From positions 146,622 through 210,621 of the forward strand of contig JAJVDF010000771.1 in NCBI GenBank assembly GCA_022410635.1: 64,000 nucleotides of DNA. The letters are read 5' to 3'. Below are positions 23,034-35,439 of this stretch, piece after piece. A model generated the notes under the pieces. That model had not been told where the DNA came from and ran no database searches. It saw only the letters and a list, made by a program, of their open reading frames with translations. Numbering within the stretch: position 1 is the stretch's first letter; each line of letters starts with the position of its first letter. Source of the stretch: Tretioscincus oriximinensis (Eukaryota; Chordata; Lepidosauria; Squamata; Gymnophthalmidae). A program made the translations under genes and the position numbers.

Positions 23034-23700
23034 AATAACATAAGGGGAACCCTGCTGAATCAGGCCATTTAATTTAGCATTCTGGCTTACACAATACCTC
23101 ACCAATTGCATCTGGATTTTTTCACCTGTTCTAGACCTCCTGTTGCTCCATCCCGAAGGCAGTATTAAGACTTCCATCCTAGTTGTTATTGGTTCAGTTT
23201 GCTTCCATGAATTTAATCTTATCTTAAAGACATCCAGGCTGCTAGCTACCACCATCTTTTTAGGAAGTAGGTTCCATAGATTGATGACTCTGGGTAAAAA
23301 ATTACTTTTCCTCTTCTGTCCCAACTCTTCTGCCTATCAATTTCAAAGAGTGCCCCCTGCTTCTTAGCACTGTGTGATAGAGTAAAATTCACCTTATCCA
23401 CCACACACATGATGATTTTATACACTTCCATCAGATCACCTCTTTCAAGGCTAAAGAGACCTAGACATTCCAGTGTAGTTTCATAAGAAAGATATTCCAG
23501 CCTCTTGCTCATTTTTGTTTCCTTTTTTGCACCTTCTAAGTTCTACACTATCCTTTCTAGGATGTGGTGACAAGAATTATACACAGTATTCTGAATGTGG
23601 TGTCACCATAAATTTGTAAAGAGGCAAAATGATGCCTGATAACTTGCTTTTTTCACTGCTGCTNCATACTGAATTGGTACCTTCATTGAGCTGTTCACAG
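23034..23700 (-). mobile_element. CR1 LINE 3' fragment (in duplication copy 1)
   Basis: The element starts ATAACATAAGGGGAACCCTG. It continues through the 3' untranslated and C-terminal coding region. The minus strand reads YETTLECLGLFSLERGDLME and, upstream, PRVINLWNLLPKKMV. It is 5'-truncated near 23700. Confidence 0.8.
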
Positions 23701-24244
23701 CACCTCCTTCTCTCCAACAACATTTGGGCAGGATTTTGAAGTTGGGAAGGGACTGTTTCATTCAATCACAGATTAGAATGGGTGGGGTCTGTGCAGGGAA
23801 CTGGAGGGGAGGAGGTACCAGAATGTACAGACTGAGGCTGGAGGATTGAATGGGTGGGACCAGAAACCCCAATTTCTGGATTGAAAAGTCATTGAGCTCA
23901 ATTCAAACTCTGGCATTTCTTCCAAACTATTTTAAAAATTGCTGTCAGGATGGCGCCTGTGTCTCATTGGGAAAGAATACTTCTTAGTATCCAAGGCTTT
24001 GCAATACAATGGCTGGAATAAATTAATATCTTGGTACATCTAGTATACACTGCAAGAAGGGAGCAGTTTAGCTGATAGGATTCAAGACAACTCTATTTTN
24101 AACTGTTCCTGGGTAGAAAAGAAGGTCCTCTTAGGGATTCGTCTTATACTATCCTGCAGCATCCATTTCTTTATCTCCCTTTCCCATTCTCTAAAGCCCT
24201 TTTTCTGCACCTTCTCCAATTCTACAATATCATTTTTAAGATGT

Positions 24245-24279
<35 letters not shown>

Positions 24280-24579
24280 CCTCACATGTCTTTGTTATAA
24301 ATATGTTTTGTTATTACATGTTTACCATTCATTGTTTCAATCTTTCTGCATTCAAATCTTTCACCTCTGTTCTCCAACCAGGTTCTGTAAAGGAATGCTG
24401 GTTTTGTTCTTTGATCTGGCACAAGGGGAACTTATAATAATGAATGCAATGTCGCATCAAAACAATAACTAGCCCTCCAATTGATTTTTTGTCTTTGCTT
24501 CTACTTCTCACTCTCGTTGTTTTCATTTGAACTACCCTCCAATTGTTTTTAATTCCTAGTTGAACTAATACAAGCACAA

Positions 24580-24854
24580 ATGGCTCAGTTGCTTCGGAGG
24601 CGGTCTCTCATCTGGGAGATGGGNTTTCGAAGCCCTGGGTCAGACATGGGGAGGGCTGAGCACCTTCCACTAGCTCTAGCCAACCCAGCTGTTCAAAAGC
24701 AAGAATTGCAAGAAATTGCAACTGACTGCAAGTCGATACATGGAAACCACCACAGCCTGTTGGGGAAGATAGAATGTCAGCCTTCGGGCAAAAATACCCT
24801 TGTAAGCCACTTTGAGTCTCTTTGAAAGATGAGAACCCAGTTCTTCTTCTACTA
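24580..24854 (+). mobile_element. tRNA-headed SINE with TTCTTC tail (in duplication copy 2)
   Basis: Exact counterpart of the SINE at 22531-22805, displaced by 2,049 bp. It counts as one insertion, not two, because it was carried along by the duplication. Confidence 0.82.
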
Positions 24855-25082
24855 TTATTTTATGTTCCTGTTATTTGGAGGAAAATTCTTCCTCTATTTA
24901 TTGGTGAATTTCTAATGAGTGATATTTGCAAATGTAATTGCACAGCAACAGCTTCCCTGACTTTTTGGGGAAAGGAGGGAGAAAACGAAGTGTTTGGGGG
25001 TTGAAATTATTGTGCACTTTTGTTGTAGAGCAAGTGTGTAGAAGATGGATACAACCTGGTTTTTCACAAGTGCTGGGGACAT

Positions 25083-25749
25083 AATAACATAAGGGGAACC
25101 CTGCTGAATCAGGCCATTTAATTTAGCATTCTGGCTTACACAATACCTCACCAATTGCATCTGGATTTTTTCACCTGTTCTAGACCTCCTGTTGCTCCAT
25201 CCCGAAGGCAGTATTAAGACTTCCATCCTAGTTGTTATTGGTTCAGTTTGCTTCCATGAATTTAATCTTATCTTAAAGACATCCAGGCTGCTAGCTACCA
25301 CCATCTTTTTAGGAAGTAGGTTCCATAGATTGATGACTCTGGGTAAAAAATTACTTTTCCTCTTCTGTCCCAACTCTTCTGCCTATCAATTTCAAAGAGT
25401 GCCCCCTGCTTCTTAGCACTGTGTGATAGAGTAAAATTCACCTTATCCACCACACACATGATGATTTTATACACTTCCATCAGATCACCTCTTTCAAGGC
25501 TAAAGAGACCTAGACATTCCAGTGTAGTTTCATAAGAAAGATATTCCAGCCTCTTGCTCATTTTTGTTTCCTTTTTTGCACCTTCTAAGTTCTACACTAT
25601 CCTTTCTAGGATGTGGTGACAAGAATTATACACAGTATTCTGAATGTGGTGTCACCATAAATTTGTAAAGAGGCAAAATGATGCCTGATAACTTGCTTTT
25701 TTCACTGCTGCTNCATACTGAATTGGTACCTTCATTGAGCTGTTCACAG
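25083..25749 (-). mobile_element. CR1 LINE 3' fragment (in duplication copy 2)
   Basis: Exact counterpart of 23034-23700, displaced by 2,049 bp. Same truncation point and same coding remnants. Confidence 0.8.
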
Positions 25750-26799
25750 CACCTCCTTCTCTCCAACAACATTTGGNCAGGATTTTGAAGTTGGGAAGGG
25801 ACTGTTTCATTCAATCACAGATTAGAATGGGTGGGGTCTGTGCAGGGAACTGGAGGGGAGGAGGTACCAGAATGTACAGACTGAGGCTGGAGGATTGAAT
25901 GGGTGGGACCAGAAACCCCAATTTCTGGATTGAAAAGTCATTGAGCTCAATTCAAACTCTGGCATTTCTTCCAAACTATTTTAAAAATTGCTGTCAGGAT
26001 GGCGCCTGTGTCTCATTGGGAAAGAATACTTCTTAGTATCCAAGGCTTTGCAATACAATGGCTGGAATAAATTAATATCTTGGTACATCTAGTATACACT
26101 GCAAGAAGGGAGCAGTTTAGCTGATAGGATTCAAGACAACTCTATTTTGTTTCTCTCTCAGCTGTCTTATCTTTTCCATACTGTATGTAAAATGACAACC
26201 TGCATGTTATGTGATGCAAAAAGAATTTCTATGAAGGGACCGCTGACACATTATAATAATTAAATAAAATCCTGTGTTCATGTAGGCAGTAAAGTTGGGT
26301 GTGTCAAGGCTGCATGGACTAGGTAGATTTGAAAGCAATAATTAACTTTGTTCATGAATTTCAAGCAATCATCATATTAAACCGACTTCCCAAAGAACCA
26401 TATGTAAAGAATAACATATGTATACTTTTGAAACCAGTGTTATAGAGTAAATTAAATGTTTATATTTTAGCAAAATAAAAAACATATTGCGTAGAGGAAT
26501 AGGAAGGGAACCATATAATTAAGGCCAAGAATGGTTGCGCTTTGATCTTGGAAGGTGCTAAAAGTCAAAACAGAGTTGTGCAAACGTAGCATTTTTATTT
26601 TTATTATTGCTNTTGTTATTGATGTTGCCAATATTATTATTACATACTACAGTTTGACGATGCTAATTCATAAGAGCTTGATTTATTAATTGTCATTTTT
26701 TTAGAATATTAATTTGTCACTGAAAGTATTTAAGGATGTACAAATGTAAAATAACTTTGTTTCAGTTATTAGAACTTCAAGTTCTTTGTTACATTATTT

Positions 26800-27005
26800 G
26801 AGAGCCAGTCTTGTATGTGGTTGGCAAACTGAGTACTAGAAGCCTCCAAGTTCAAATTTGCACTCCTATAGGAAACCAGCTGGTGCTCATGGGCTTGTCA
26901 CAGTTCCTCAGAGCTCTCTCAGCCCCACATACTTTACAAGGTTTGGAAAAAAATATTACCTTGGTTTCCCCAGGTAGAAGTAGCAATAATAGTAAAATAA
27001 TACTA
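26800..27005 (+). mobile_element. tRNA-headed SINE (Sauria-type), degraded
   Basis: GAGAGCCAGTCTTGTATGTG and ATAGGAAACCAGCTGGTGCT align with the head and body of the copy at 29827. CTCTCAGCCCCACATACTTT marks the conserved body block. The usual tail is replaced by a run rich in AAATAA and then a (GTT)n microsatellite at 27007-27038. Confidence 0.6.
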
Positions 27006-28429
27006 GTTGTTGTTGTTGTTGTTGTTATTGTTGTTGTTCGGTATCAATTTCAGACTCATAGGCATATAGTTTTCTAAATCCTCCTGCTTTTAATATGATA
27101 CTTTTGAGATGCTTACTCAGTCTGTTAGCCAACTGGGGCTCCATTTCCCTTCTGACCAAACACAGGTGGAAGTTAAGATTTCAGAAATTCCAGACTTTCA
27201 CCATCCATCTTAATCATTAATTGTTCTCCTCCTGTAGGAGATCTGCAGTGTTTTGCTTCAGGGTCATTCAGGAAAACCTTACCTTGTTTTCTTTTGTTTA
27301 TGTTATTTTTACAGGTTTCAGCTCATTCTGAGCTTTTGCCTTTTTCTGATCCTAACTCTGAACTTTTTTCAACCTACGCTGTGTTTTTTCTTTTGAGTAT
27401 GTCCTTCTCTCTCCGGTAAAGAGGGACATTGATCCAGGTGAAGGAAGGCATTGGCAAGTAGGAGAGAGAATATGAAGACTCACTACCTACTGCAGCCTCA
27501 AAGACAAATAAGCCAGACATGTCTTTACTGTGCAATTTCTTAATCCCAATTAAAGACCCATGCAAAAGGGACTTTTGTTCATTAATGCACATGTGCTTGA
27601 GAATAACAAAAACGTGAAACCCTCTGTTGCAAAGTGCACAAAGCAGGATATTTTTTTCCTCCGAGGGACATCCATATAAGGCTAAAAGAAAAGGTTAATA
27701 TATTACTTTGTATAGAAAGTACTTAAAAAAAACAAAAGAAGCTATTATCTTTGTTCTTTAATAAACCTCTTACAGGAGTAGTTACTCCGCAGCTCTAAAT
27801 TGTCTTTGCTTTAGGCTATGATTTTGATACAGCCCTTGCTATAGCGGCACCATGATGTATTAGAAATCTTTATAACAATTACATAGTGACAGACAAGCAA
27901 AACTCCGTTACTAAAGAGAACAAAAAGATGTTCATCAACATCTGTAATTGGGTTTGGGTTGATCACTTAAGAGATGCAAAACACATTTTTAGGTCCAGTT
28001 ACAAGCCCAGAACAAAAGTCAAGTATTAAAAGTGATAAGTAACCACACACTGTGCTCAAATTTGTAAAAATAGTAAATTTACCACATGCTTGCATGCTTT
28101 ATATGTCCAGTGAGTCTAGTCATAAAATAATATACATAACCTACATTTTTCGCTCTCCGTTCTATTATATCCGGAGATTCATTAGACATTTTTTATTGTA
28201 ATGGTTAATATAAGTNCAGTAATTTGGTGCCTCTTCCCCTAAGAATTATGCATGTTTCTATTTCTTTTGTCATGTGATTCTATCCTAGACTTCTGTCAAT
28301 CCAAATGTTCTCCTGGGTCAGCAGTGTGCTCATCTCCAAGCACAAACCTAAGAAGTTTAATAATTTTCCCAGTATTTGGCTTGAAGAGCCACAGTATACC
28401 AGATACCTTGTAATGACCANTGGCTAGCA

Positions 28430-28720
28430 AAGATATNCCAGAGGGGAGGGGGGAGATGGAATGATGTGACTATAAAAGGAGAGAGAATGGATTACTGGTT
28501 CTTGCTGTTCTTACTAAGGGTGTGGGAAGCACAGGAGACAGCTTGGGTTCTGAGGGATTGTCACCAAAGAGAGTGAACAGATCAGACCAAGCCTAGGGAT
28601 TTTACAGCATAAGGTTCTTGTGTTCTTGCTGCGGGCTGAGGGGAGCAGGAGATGGCTTGTGTCTTGAGACTGTCGCCAAGGAAGGTGAACAGACAAGGCT
28701 GTAAACGTAGTTACAGGGAA
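28430..28720 (+). repeat. Imperfect ~90-bp tandem pair downstream of a TATA-like box
   Basis: Segments 28498-28587 and 28613-28701 share ordered words: GGTTCTTG, GGGAGCA-like and GGAAGCA-like, GAGACAGCTTG / GAGATGGCTTG, TGTCACCAAAG / TGTCGCCAAGG and GTGAACAGA. The period is about 115 bp. A TATAAAAGG box lies just upstream at 28471. The arrangement could be the 5' half of an LTR or an unknown repeat; nothing else supports either. Confidence 0.45.
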
Positions 28721-28939
28721 AGTGAAGTGAGCAATGCTGTAAACATNGTTATGAAATAATACGAGATATTTTCTCTAAAAGAGATTCCAGATCATGGATG
28801 GCTTCTGGTTGTGGGACGGTGTATAAATAGGTACAGAAGTGAATACAAATCCCCAGATTAAATATTAAAGGTGGAGATAAAACTTAAAGGAGACCAACAG
28901 AGGAGACAGTGAGAGTCTCTGACCCCTGCGCCAAGAATA

Positions 28940-29095
28940 AGGTTATCTTACACCTCTTAAAAGTTACTAAAGACACACTTGTTTAACCTGGCCTTTTGCT
29001 AAATAAACAGCTCTCCCTTCCCTACTTTCCAGCATGTTAACTGCTCTGAGACCTTCAAGTATAGGGCAGTAAAGAAATTCAAATAAATAAATAGA
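28940..29095 (+). mobile_element. L2-like LINE 3' end
   Basis: CACCTCTTAAAAGTTACTAA, then GACACACTTGTTTAACCTGG (the LKT-HLF-AF-type C-terminal remnant), then CTGCTCTGAGACCTTCAAGT, then AAATAAATAAATAG. It is the same class as 15985-16240 but shorter. Confidence 0.5.
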
Positions 29096-29259
29096 TAAGA
29101 AAGAAAGCAATCAAGTAAATAAATAAATGTGCTCCCCCCACCACTTTTTGCCAATAAGTATAATAATACTAGATCATTCTTCAGAACTAAAGAGGTCTTG
29201 ACAATAGCAGAAGTCATGTTATTTAGGGAAGTATGACATTTACTAGTCTTCCTGTTGTT

Positions 29260-29425
29260 GTAGTTGTTGTTCTTTTTCTTCTTCTTCCTCCTTCCTTCTT
29301 CTTTCTTGTTTCTTCATTCTTCTTTCTTCTTTCTTCCTTTCTTCTTCCTCTTCCTCCTCCTCGTTGTTGTTGTTGTTATTGTTGTTGTTGTTGTTATTAT
29401 TATTATTATTTTGAGGAGGAGGAGG
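29260..29425 (+). repeat. Compound microsatellite (CTT/TTC, GTT, ATT, GAG)
   Basis: A pyrimidine-only stretch of mixed CTT/TTCC units is followed by (GTT)n, (ATT)n and a short GAGGAGGAG. The chance open frame through it is low-complexity and not a gene. Confidence 0.85.
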
Positions 29426-29826
29426 ATTGTATATTCCTGAGATATTTCTTTTGGTTCTGTGCCTTGCTATATTAGGACAATGAAAAAAAAGAATGTTTTA
29501 TCCTCAAATAGAATGTTGGATAATACACCACAGACATTTCATCTATAATTTGAATCTACAACTTAAAGTACTCTTACTGTAACATGAGAGGAACTGGTGA
29601 ACTAGTTAATCCATCTATTTGTCCATCTATCTGAGATTAGGGTGTGATCGGATCCATTTAACAAAGAGATCGGTGCACATCAGCTAAAAAAAAGGAATTT
29701 CTTAAATACATACTACATGTTAACTTAATGCCAACTGTGCTTTTTAAAATGTTTGCATGTCCACTTTGGGGACTCATCCTAATTATCCAGGTTTCAGAGA
29801 TGAAACGAGGACATTTGAGGACAACT

Positions 29827-30094
29827 GAGAGCCAGTTTGGTGTAGTGGTTAGAGTGTTGGTCTCTTATATGGTAGTCTCCCTGTTTGAATTCCCACTTCT
29901 CCATGAAAGCTGGCTGGGTGACCTTGGGCCAGTCACAATTCTTTGAACTCTCTCAGCCCCACCTACTCCACAGGGTGTCTGTTGTGGAGAAAGCAACAAA
30001 AGCTATGTGCGCCACCCTATGGTTGGCCACTCTGAGACCTTCAGGTACAGGGTGGTATACAAGTACAAATAAATAAATAAATAAATAAATAATA
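29827..30094 (+). mobile_element. tRNA-headed SINE (Sauria-type), near complete
   Basis: The best-preserved copy of the family. The head holds TTGGTGTAGTGGTTAGAG (A box) and TGTTTGAATTCCC (B box). The body runs GCTGGCTGGGTGACCTTGGG to CTCTCAGCCCCACCTACTCC, and the tail runs TCTGAGACCTTCAGGTACAG to (AAAT)n at 30068-30094. Confidence 0.85.
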
Positions 30095-30118
30095 CTGTCT
30101 ATTCTTGTATTTTATTAA

Positions 30119-30391
30119 CCTGTTTCCCCGAAGATAAGACTTCCCCTGAAAATAAGACATAGTAGAGGTTTTGCTGAATTGCTAAATATAAACACACCCC
30201 TCCTGAAAGTAAGATGTAGCAAATTTGTGTTTGTGATGAGCTCCCCCTGGTGTCTGGAAACTGCAATACCGGTCATTTTTTTGTACAATAAATAAGGAAA
30301 AATAAGACATCCCCTGAAAAGTAGCGCAAAAATAGTATTTGGGGGGAACAAAAAATAATATAAGACACTGTTTTATTTTGGGGGAAACACT
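30119..30391. mobile_element. MITE with ~22-bp terminal inverted repeats
   Basis: The left end CCTGTTTCCCCGAAGATAAG and the right end TTTTATTTTGGGGGAAACAC are inverted repeats with a few mismatches. Interior repeats of CCCCTGAAAATAAGAC-like words occur at 30140, 30195 and 30310. I have seen this sequence type as a common reptilian repeat. The superfamily is not determined; no clear target-site duplication. Confidence 0.6.
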
Positions 30392-30888
30392 TTTTTTTAT
30401 AAAAAATAATACAGTGAAATGAAATAACTTTTTGTATTAATTCTTTTAATGAACGTTGTATCCAATAATTCTATAATTCATAAGTATGTAAAGATATCAA
30501 TTTCTTTGGATGTTAAGCTTATAAATAAAATTGTATAAACCAGTCCATGTTATACTATAGTTGAAAATCTGCAGATGACTCAGCTATTGATTGCATGGTT
30601 GGCATTAAGCCTTAGTTGACATGTTGCTTCCTGTGGGACATACTGCTTTTTTAAAAAAAATTGTTTCTGCTACATGATTTGTTGTTGCTATTTCAGGTTA
30701 GGACGTGTTTGAACCTAGGGTATGCCTACTTAGAGGAATTAATATTGCCAAATTTACAACATTTGTGTTTGTTTTTCCTGTGAGCTTTGAATGGAAACAA
30801 TGTCATTACTTTTCGTTGATTTCTCTGCCAGCAAATTGCAGCATAATAATATTTAGAATATCTTTCTGGCATTTTCCATGTGTTAGAC

Positions 30889-31026
30889 TGCAGTGATTCC
30901 CAAAGTAGGTGGTACTGCCCCCCTATGGGTGCTGAAGACATTGAGGGGGGTGGTAAGAATTTTTTTATACAATTGAGGTGAATGGAGTCAAGGGGGTGGC
31001 ACTTCAAAAAGGTTTGGGAATCACTG
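30889..31026. mobile_element. hAT-like MITE with 8-bp target-site duplication
   Basis: Ends: CAGTGATTCCCAAAG on the left and CTTTTTGG...TTTGGGAATCACTG on the right, a 14-bp inverted repeat of CAGTGATTCCCAAA. Flanks are TGTTAGAC (30881-30888) and TGTTAGAG (31027-31034), 7 of 8 bases equal, the 8-bp size of hAT insertions. The length is about 138 bp and the interior is non-coding. Confidence 0.7.
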
Positions 31027-31599
31027 TGTTAGAGCTACATTTTAAACCGAAGTTCCAGNATATAGGCATTTGTTAAATTTCATGTCATTCCTAACATTTT
31101 ATGTTAATTGGTGTTTCTGTCACGCATCTGGAAGATCATATAAATAACCAAAGAAGAATATAAATAGCTAAAACTATTACATTAATAACTAAAACAGTTG
31201 CAGAATTCCATTGTTCAAATATTTGGACTGATGTTGAACAGTTCAATGTTCAGTAATTCTTGAAAGATGTGTAAAATATTCTACCTAAAACATCTGTAAG
31301 ATGTTTTACTAGATCATTTATTAGGAAGTGATATAAATTTATAGGAATATGAAAATTGTTTTGTTAAACTAAAACTATTAGGTAAAATAAGGGTCATTTT
31401 TATTATCTGTAGCACAACCTATTAAATATTATTTTAAGGTTTATATTCACAAAATAAGCTGTTAATACTGTATTAATAGTATAAATGTAAGTTATACCTG
31501 ATTAAACATATACTTTTATATAAGTAACTTTGGCTTTTGCTCTGCACTTAAGATGAAATACACAAAATTGTCCTGATTAAGCAAATAACATATGGTGGT

Positions 31600-31690
31600 A
31601 TTTTCATGAAAGTTCTGAACCAAGGAGCGTGTCCTTTCCACGCAAGAGATCCCAAGTTCAATCTCTTATCACTCAATCTCTATCACTGCT
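31600..31690 (+). repeat. Possible old tRNA-derived SINE fragment
   Basis: AAGAGATCCCAAGTTCAATC resembles a pol III B box and its tRNA context, followed by TCACTCAATCTCTATCACTG. The A box is not clear. It may be chance. Confidence 0.25.
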
Positions 31691-32239
31691 TGGAAAAAGA
31701 AAATAGCAAATTACTTCTATGTTACAAACAAAATTGCATTATATTAAGGAACTCAATTTCACTTTTACTTACATTGAGCTGTAGGTATTAAGTAGATTGA
31801 CCAGATTTTCTGAGGCCCGAACATGCATACCCTCCGAAATTCCCGCCCGAGAAATCTGTGAATCATGTGAAAGTTTTTAAAAATATGAGAATTTTTGGAG
31901 TGCATTAGAAATTTGGATTTTTATTTTATTTTTTTACTGAGGGGAAGGTGCCTTCATGAGGTAGCCCTGGTTGTCAGAGCCCCCTAGAGGTGGTGCAGTG
32001 AATTAAAAAAAANTACACATTCAAATGGAGTATATAATAGCAGACAGTCTTTCTTGTGAACTTCTTATCAGAGATGTCAAGTTCTGCTCCATTCAAACAC
32101 ATATAAATTTTTTTCTTCGCAACAATTCCAACCATGGCAGGTAAAATTAAGAAAGGGTTTAATCCTTAAACTTTATCCAGATGTAACTTATTTATTTCAA
32201 TATATTTGGATATTCTGGAATAAAGCGTGGCTATTTCAG

Positions 32240-32300
32240 ACTGTGTAAGTGACCTTTGGGTATAGGGTATAGAGGTTTAAATGTAAATAAATAACAATTT
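32240..32300 (+). repeat. AAATAAA-type tail remnant
   Basis: GTGACCTTTGGGTATAGGGT, then TAAATGTAAATAAATAAC. This matches the tail of the Sauria-type SINEs or L2-like elements; the body is absent. Confidence 0.4.
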
Positions 32301-35300
32301 GGATGCAGTCTAATTCTTTCCAATCTCCAACTTTTATATTGCAGTTACTCTATTCTAGAATTATACAGGAGATTATGGAATTCTCTCTTTAAATTTTAGC
32401 TGAAGTATACAAAGATGATCTCTTTATTAGAAAGAATTCAGCCGTTCTCCTATAACTCTGCCTGAAAAAAGCATAACTATTGCTCATGCTACAGCTGGCT
32501 TTATATAACAAGCAAANGTTCCATGTTCCAGCAAGAAAAATACTTAATTTTTAGCTGGAGGACTGAAATTAGGTCAGATGTGATAGTAATGAAGAAGATA
32601 TTACTGGCACTTTGACTCTGCGGTTTCACGCTTGGAACTTGTTCCATATTCTACGCAATGTGAAAAATGACCTCATGATTGGCTGGGGATATTTAGAGGA
32701 GCGTTTGAAAATGACTTTGGTGTAAGCTGGAAATAGAACTAAAATAGTACCATTACATAATCACCAAAATAAAATGGAGCTGTTTTGTGCAGATGTTCAA
32801 CAGTGTTTATTTATGCACAATTGACCCACTTCATAAGCACATTCTGCATACTATATGATCCAAGAATTGACTCTATAGCTAAAATACTGTTGCTAGAAGT
32901 GAGTAAATTGCTGGAAGGTACTAAATTACTTACGAATATTTACATGAACGATGCATTTCGGAAATAAAGATACTTCTAGTGATTTAAATAACAAATTAGC
33001 GGACAAACCTAATTAGTTTCGGAGAGAATGTTTTTAATTTGTGTCCCATGCATCATACATACAGCTCAGAGACCCATATGAAAAAAGAAAAAAAGAAAAT
33101 CAAACAAAATTGCATAGCATAACACAAATACCATTGATAACACTAGAGCTGATAATGACAAAAGAAAATTAAGGCTGGGTCTTATTTAATAATATTTTCA
33201 CAAGGAGGCCTGTCATTCACATGCTAGTACAGACCATAGCAGATCTTGCTTGAGGTCTGTCATAATCTATAAGCATTTACTAGGTTGATGGTGGTGATCA
33301 CGATATGGTGCATTACCAATTAAGGGACTTGCAGATAATTTATTTGCTATTCATTTCTTTGGAATTCAGTAAATCTTGCAGTTTTAATTTTCTCTCCTTC
33401 CCACTTTTAGGTGCTGTTCCAACCAACACTTTTAATCCATCTGAAGCACTGGACTAACCCAAGAAAACAACATATTTCTCTTCCGCCCCCCCGCCCCCCC
33501 CCCAATTTAGTCCAGTTCTTCACTGCCAAAAATAGATTCAATTTATGTGTCGAAATAGCACCCTAGAATAATATGACTGCTCAAACGAACAAGATGATCC
33601 ATGCCATATCTTGGGCTTAGTAATAAAAAACACTTGAACTTATTTATACNGATAATTTAGGATGCCCAGCAATAAATGTGTACATGAAGAGCGGACCAGA
33701 TATTAATAGCCTTTATCTCTCTATTTTCCTAAACTGGTTTTGAATTTAAGGGGTTAATCTAGTAAAGTCACTTATCTCAGCACATGACAAGGAGTTCCCT
33801 AGCTACTAGCACAGCTTTCGTCACCTTTTCTATGGGGGTCGTCGTGATGTGGAAGGATGGAGAAAATGCGCCGAAGCAATCTAATAACTAAACTATCAAC
33901 TTGACATTTTTCAGCAATTGAAAANGTTTTCACATTGCAACTCATTCAGACAGAGAAACTATAGAATTCCTCTGATTTAAGANCCATCTGGTTATGCTCA
34001 AAGTTTTAAAACTATTCTCTCAGCACAAAAAATTTCCAGGTTCTATACTGCTTTTCTTCGCCAAACTATCCATTTTTAAGCCACAAATATTTTCCCAGTG
34101 CTTTTGTGATTTTTATCTAAAAAGTATATTTTAACAAGTATTTTAAATAGTTTTTAGAACAATAACAATTTATCTTGATAGATGACATGGCTGTGTTTTT
34201 TCATTTTATTTTAATTAGCCATTGTGAAACCAAATTCCCCTTTGTTTTATTTCTTTGAATACTGTTTAATTATGGTTATCATGCCAGATATCTTAAAGGT
34301 TATTTTACCAATACAGTTTCATTTAACATAGGCCATATGGAATCAATAGCACTGTTTCCTAAAGTAAATGCTTGGAAAATCTTACATTCATATGCTAAGA
34401 GAGCACATCCTTTTCTCATTACTTGGAAAGTACAGGGGTTTTGGCACAGGTTCTGTGTGGAAGCATTGTGCAGCTTTTATATGGATTTTGTTTTTAGCCT
34501 TTGATGACACTNTTTAGAATAGGAAGTATCTAATAAGTAAAGCATTTTGTCTAATGTGCTGCCAGTGTGTTTAATATATGCCTGGAGGTCTGAAACATTA
34601 TCTTCTGCACTGCAGTAATATGCATTTAATTCTCTGAAAGCAGAAGGTCGAACTTTTAAAAGGGACTCAAAGTACATTTTCAACTGAAATAATTTGAAAC
34701 ACATGTGATAGGGGACCTGAGTAATGTACAGTTGGTTTTTATGGTTTAATCATGATCATGTTAATGCACACCAGTAGCTAATTAAAGAAAACTTTTATTG
34801 TTCATTTTAAATGGGTTATGTAAAGAGTAAGTGAACTGATATAAATGCAGTTCCATGATAAATGTTGCCATTATATTTGCTATCAGGAAGCTGATATTGG
34901 TGTTTTTGACATCTTTAAAGTATTGGCCCATTTCTTCCATAACAAAGTAAGGAATGTTTTTAGTGTTCTTGCTTTTAGAATGGTTTGCTGATATAAAAGG
35001 ATATTCAGCTGATGCCCAGATTTATTACTAAGCTTGCCTTTTAAAGTTAATAGCTGCAAATCCTAACCCAGTAACTGGCTAAGTGACGTGTAAAATGTAT
35101 CCTCCAAAGAGATCAATCCTAGCAGATCTCAGGGGTTCTGTATCTTGCTATAGCTCTTGAAATCTGATACGTGAGAGATGTACTTCGACCTATAAGGCAA
35201 GTTACAGCACTTAGGCAATCGTGTCTTTGTGATCAATGGAATATCTTTAATTAGAAGTCCACTTGTTTTCTGAAGATGTTTCTGGCCTATGGTAGCCAAT

Positions 35301-35439
35301 AAGTGATGGCTCTATCAAACTTTCCATTTGCTTCATATATTCCCTTTTAAATGTTTTTGTTGTTCCATTTTGTACGCAGCTGTTCTGCTGTCCTATTTTG
35401 TGTAACGTATCTTGGCATTATAAACATGTACTAATATAT

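Larger units (their letters stand above)
22052..24100 (+). repeat. 2,049-bp direct duplication, copy 1
   Basis: From AACTGTTCCTGGGTAGAAAA at 22052 to CTCTATTTT at 24099, the sequence is repeated from 24101 with a constant offset of 2,049. The copy contains the L1 5' end, CR1 remnant, a TTCTTC-tailed SINE, another CR1 fragment and unique sequence. Even isolated N bases recur at matching places (22575/24624 and 23664/25713). The unit ends at an N (24100), exactly at the junction. Confidence 0.9.
24101..26149 (+). repeat. 2,049-bp direct duplication, copy 2
   Basis: Copy 2 repeats copy 1 base for base where I compared them, apart from an N at 25777 where copy 1 has G. It begins inside L1 sequence and ends at CTCTATTTT just before a unique GTTTCTCTCTCAGC. 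The SINE is therefore repeated at 24580-24854 and the CR1 fragment at 25083-25749. Lack of divergence means a very recent event or a duplicated consensus in the assembly. Confidence 0.9.

Noticed and set aside
29233..29475. 80-residue hydrophobic open frame
   Set aside because: Low-complexity CTT/GTT/ATT repeat translated by chance.
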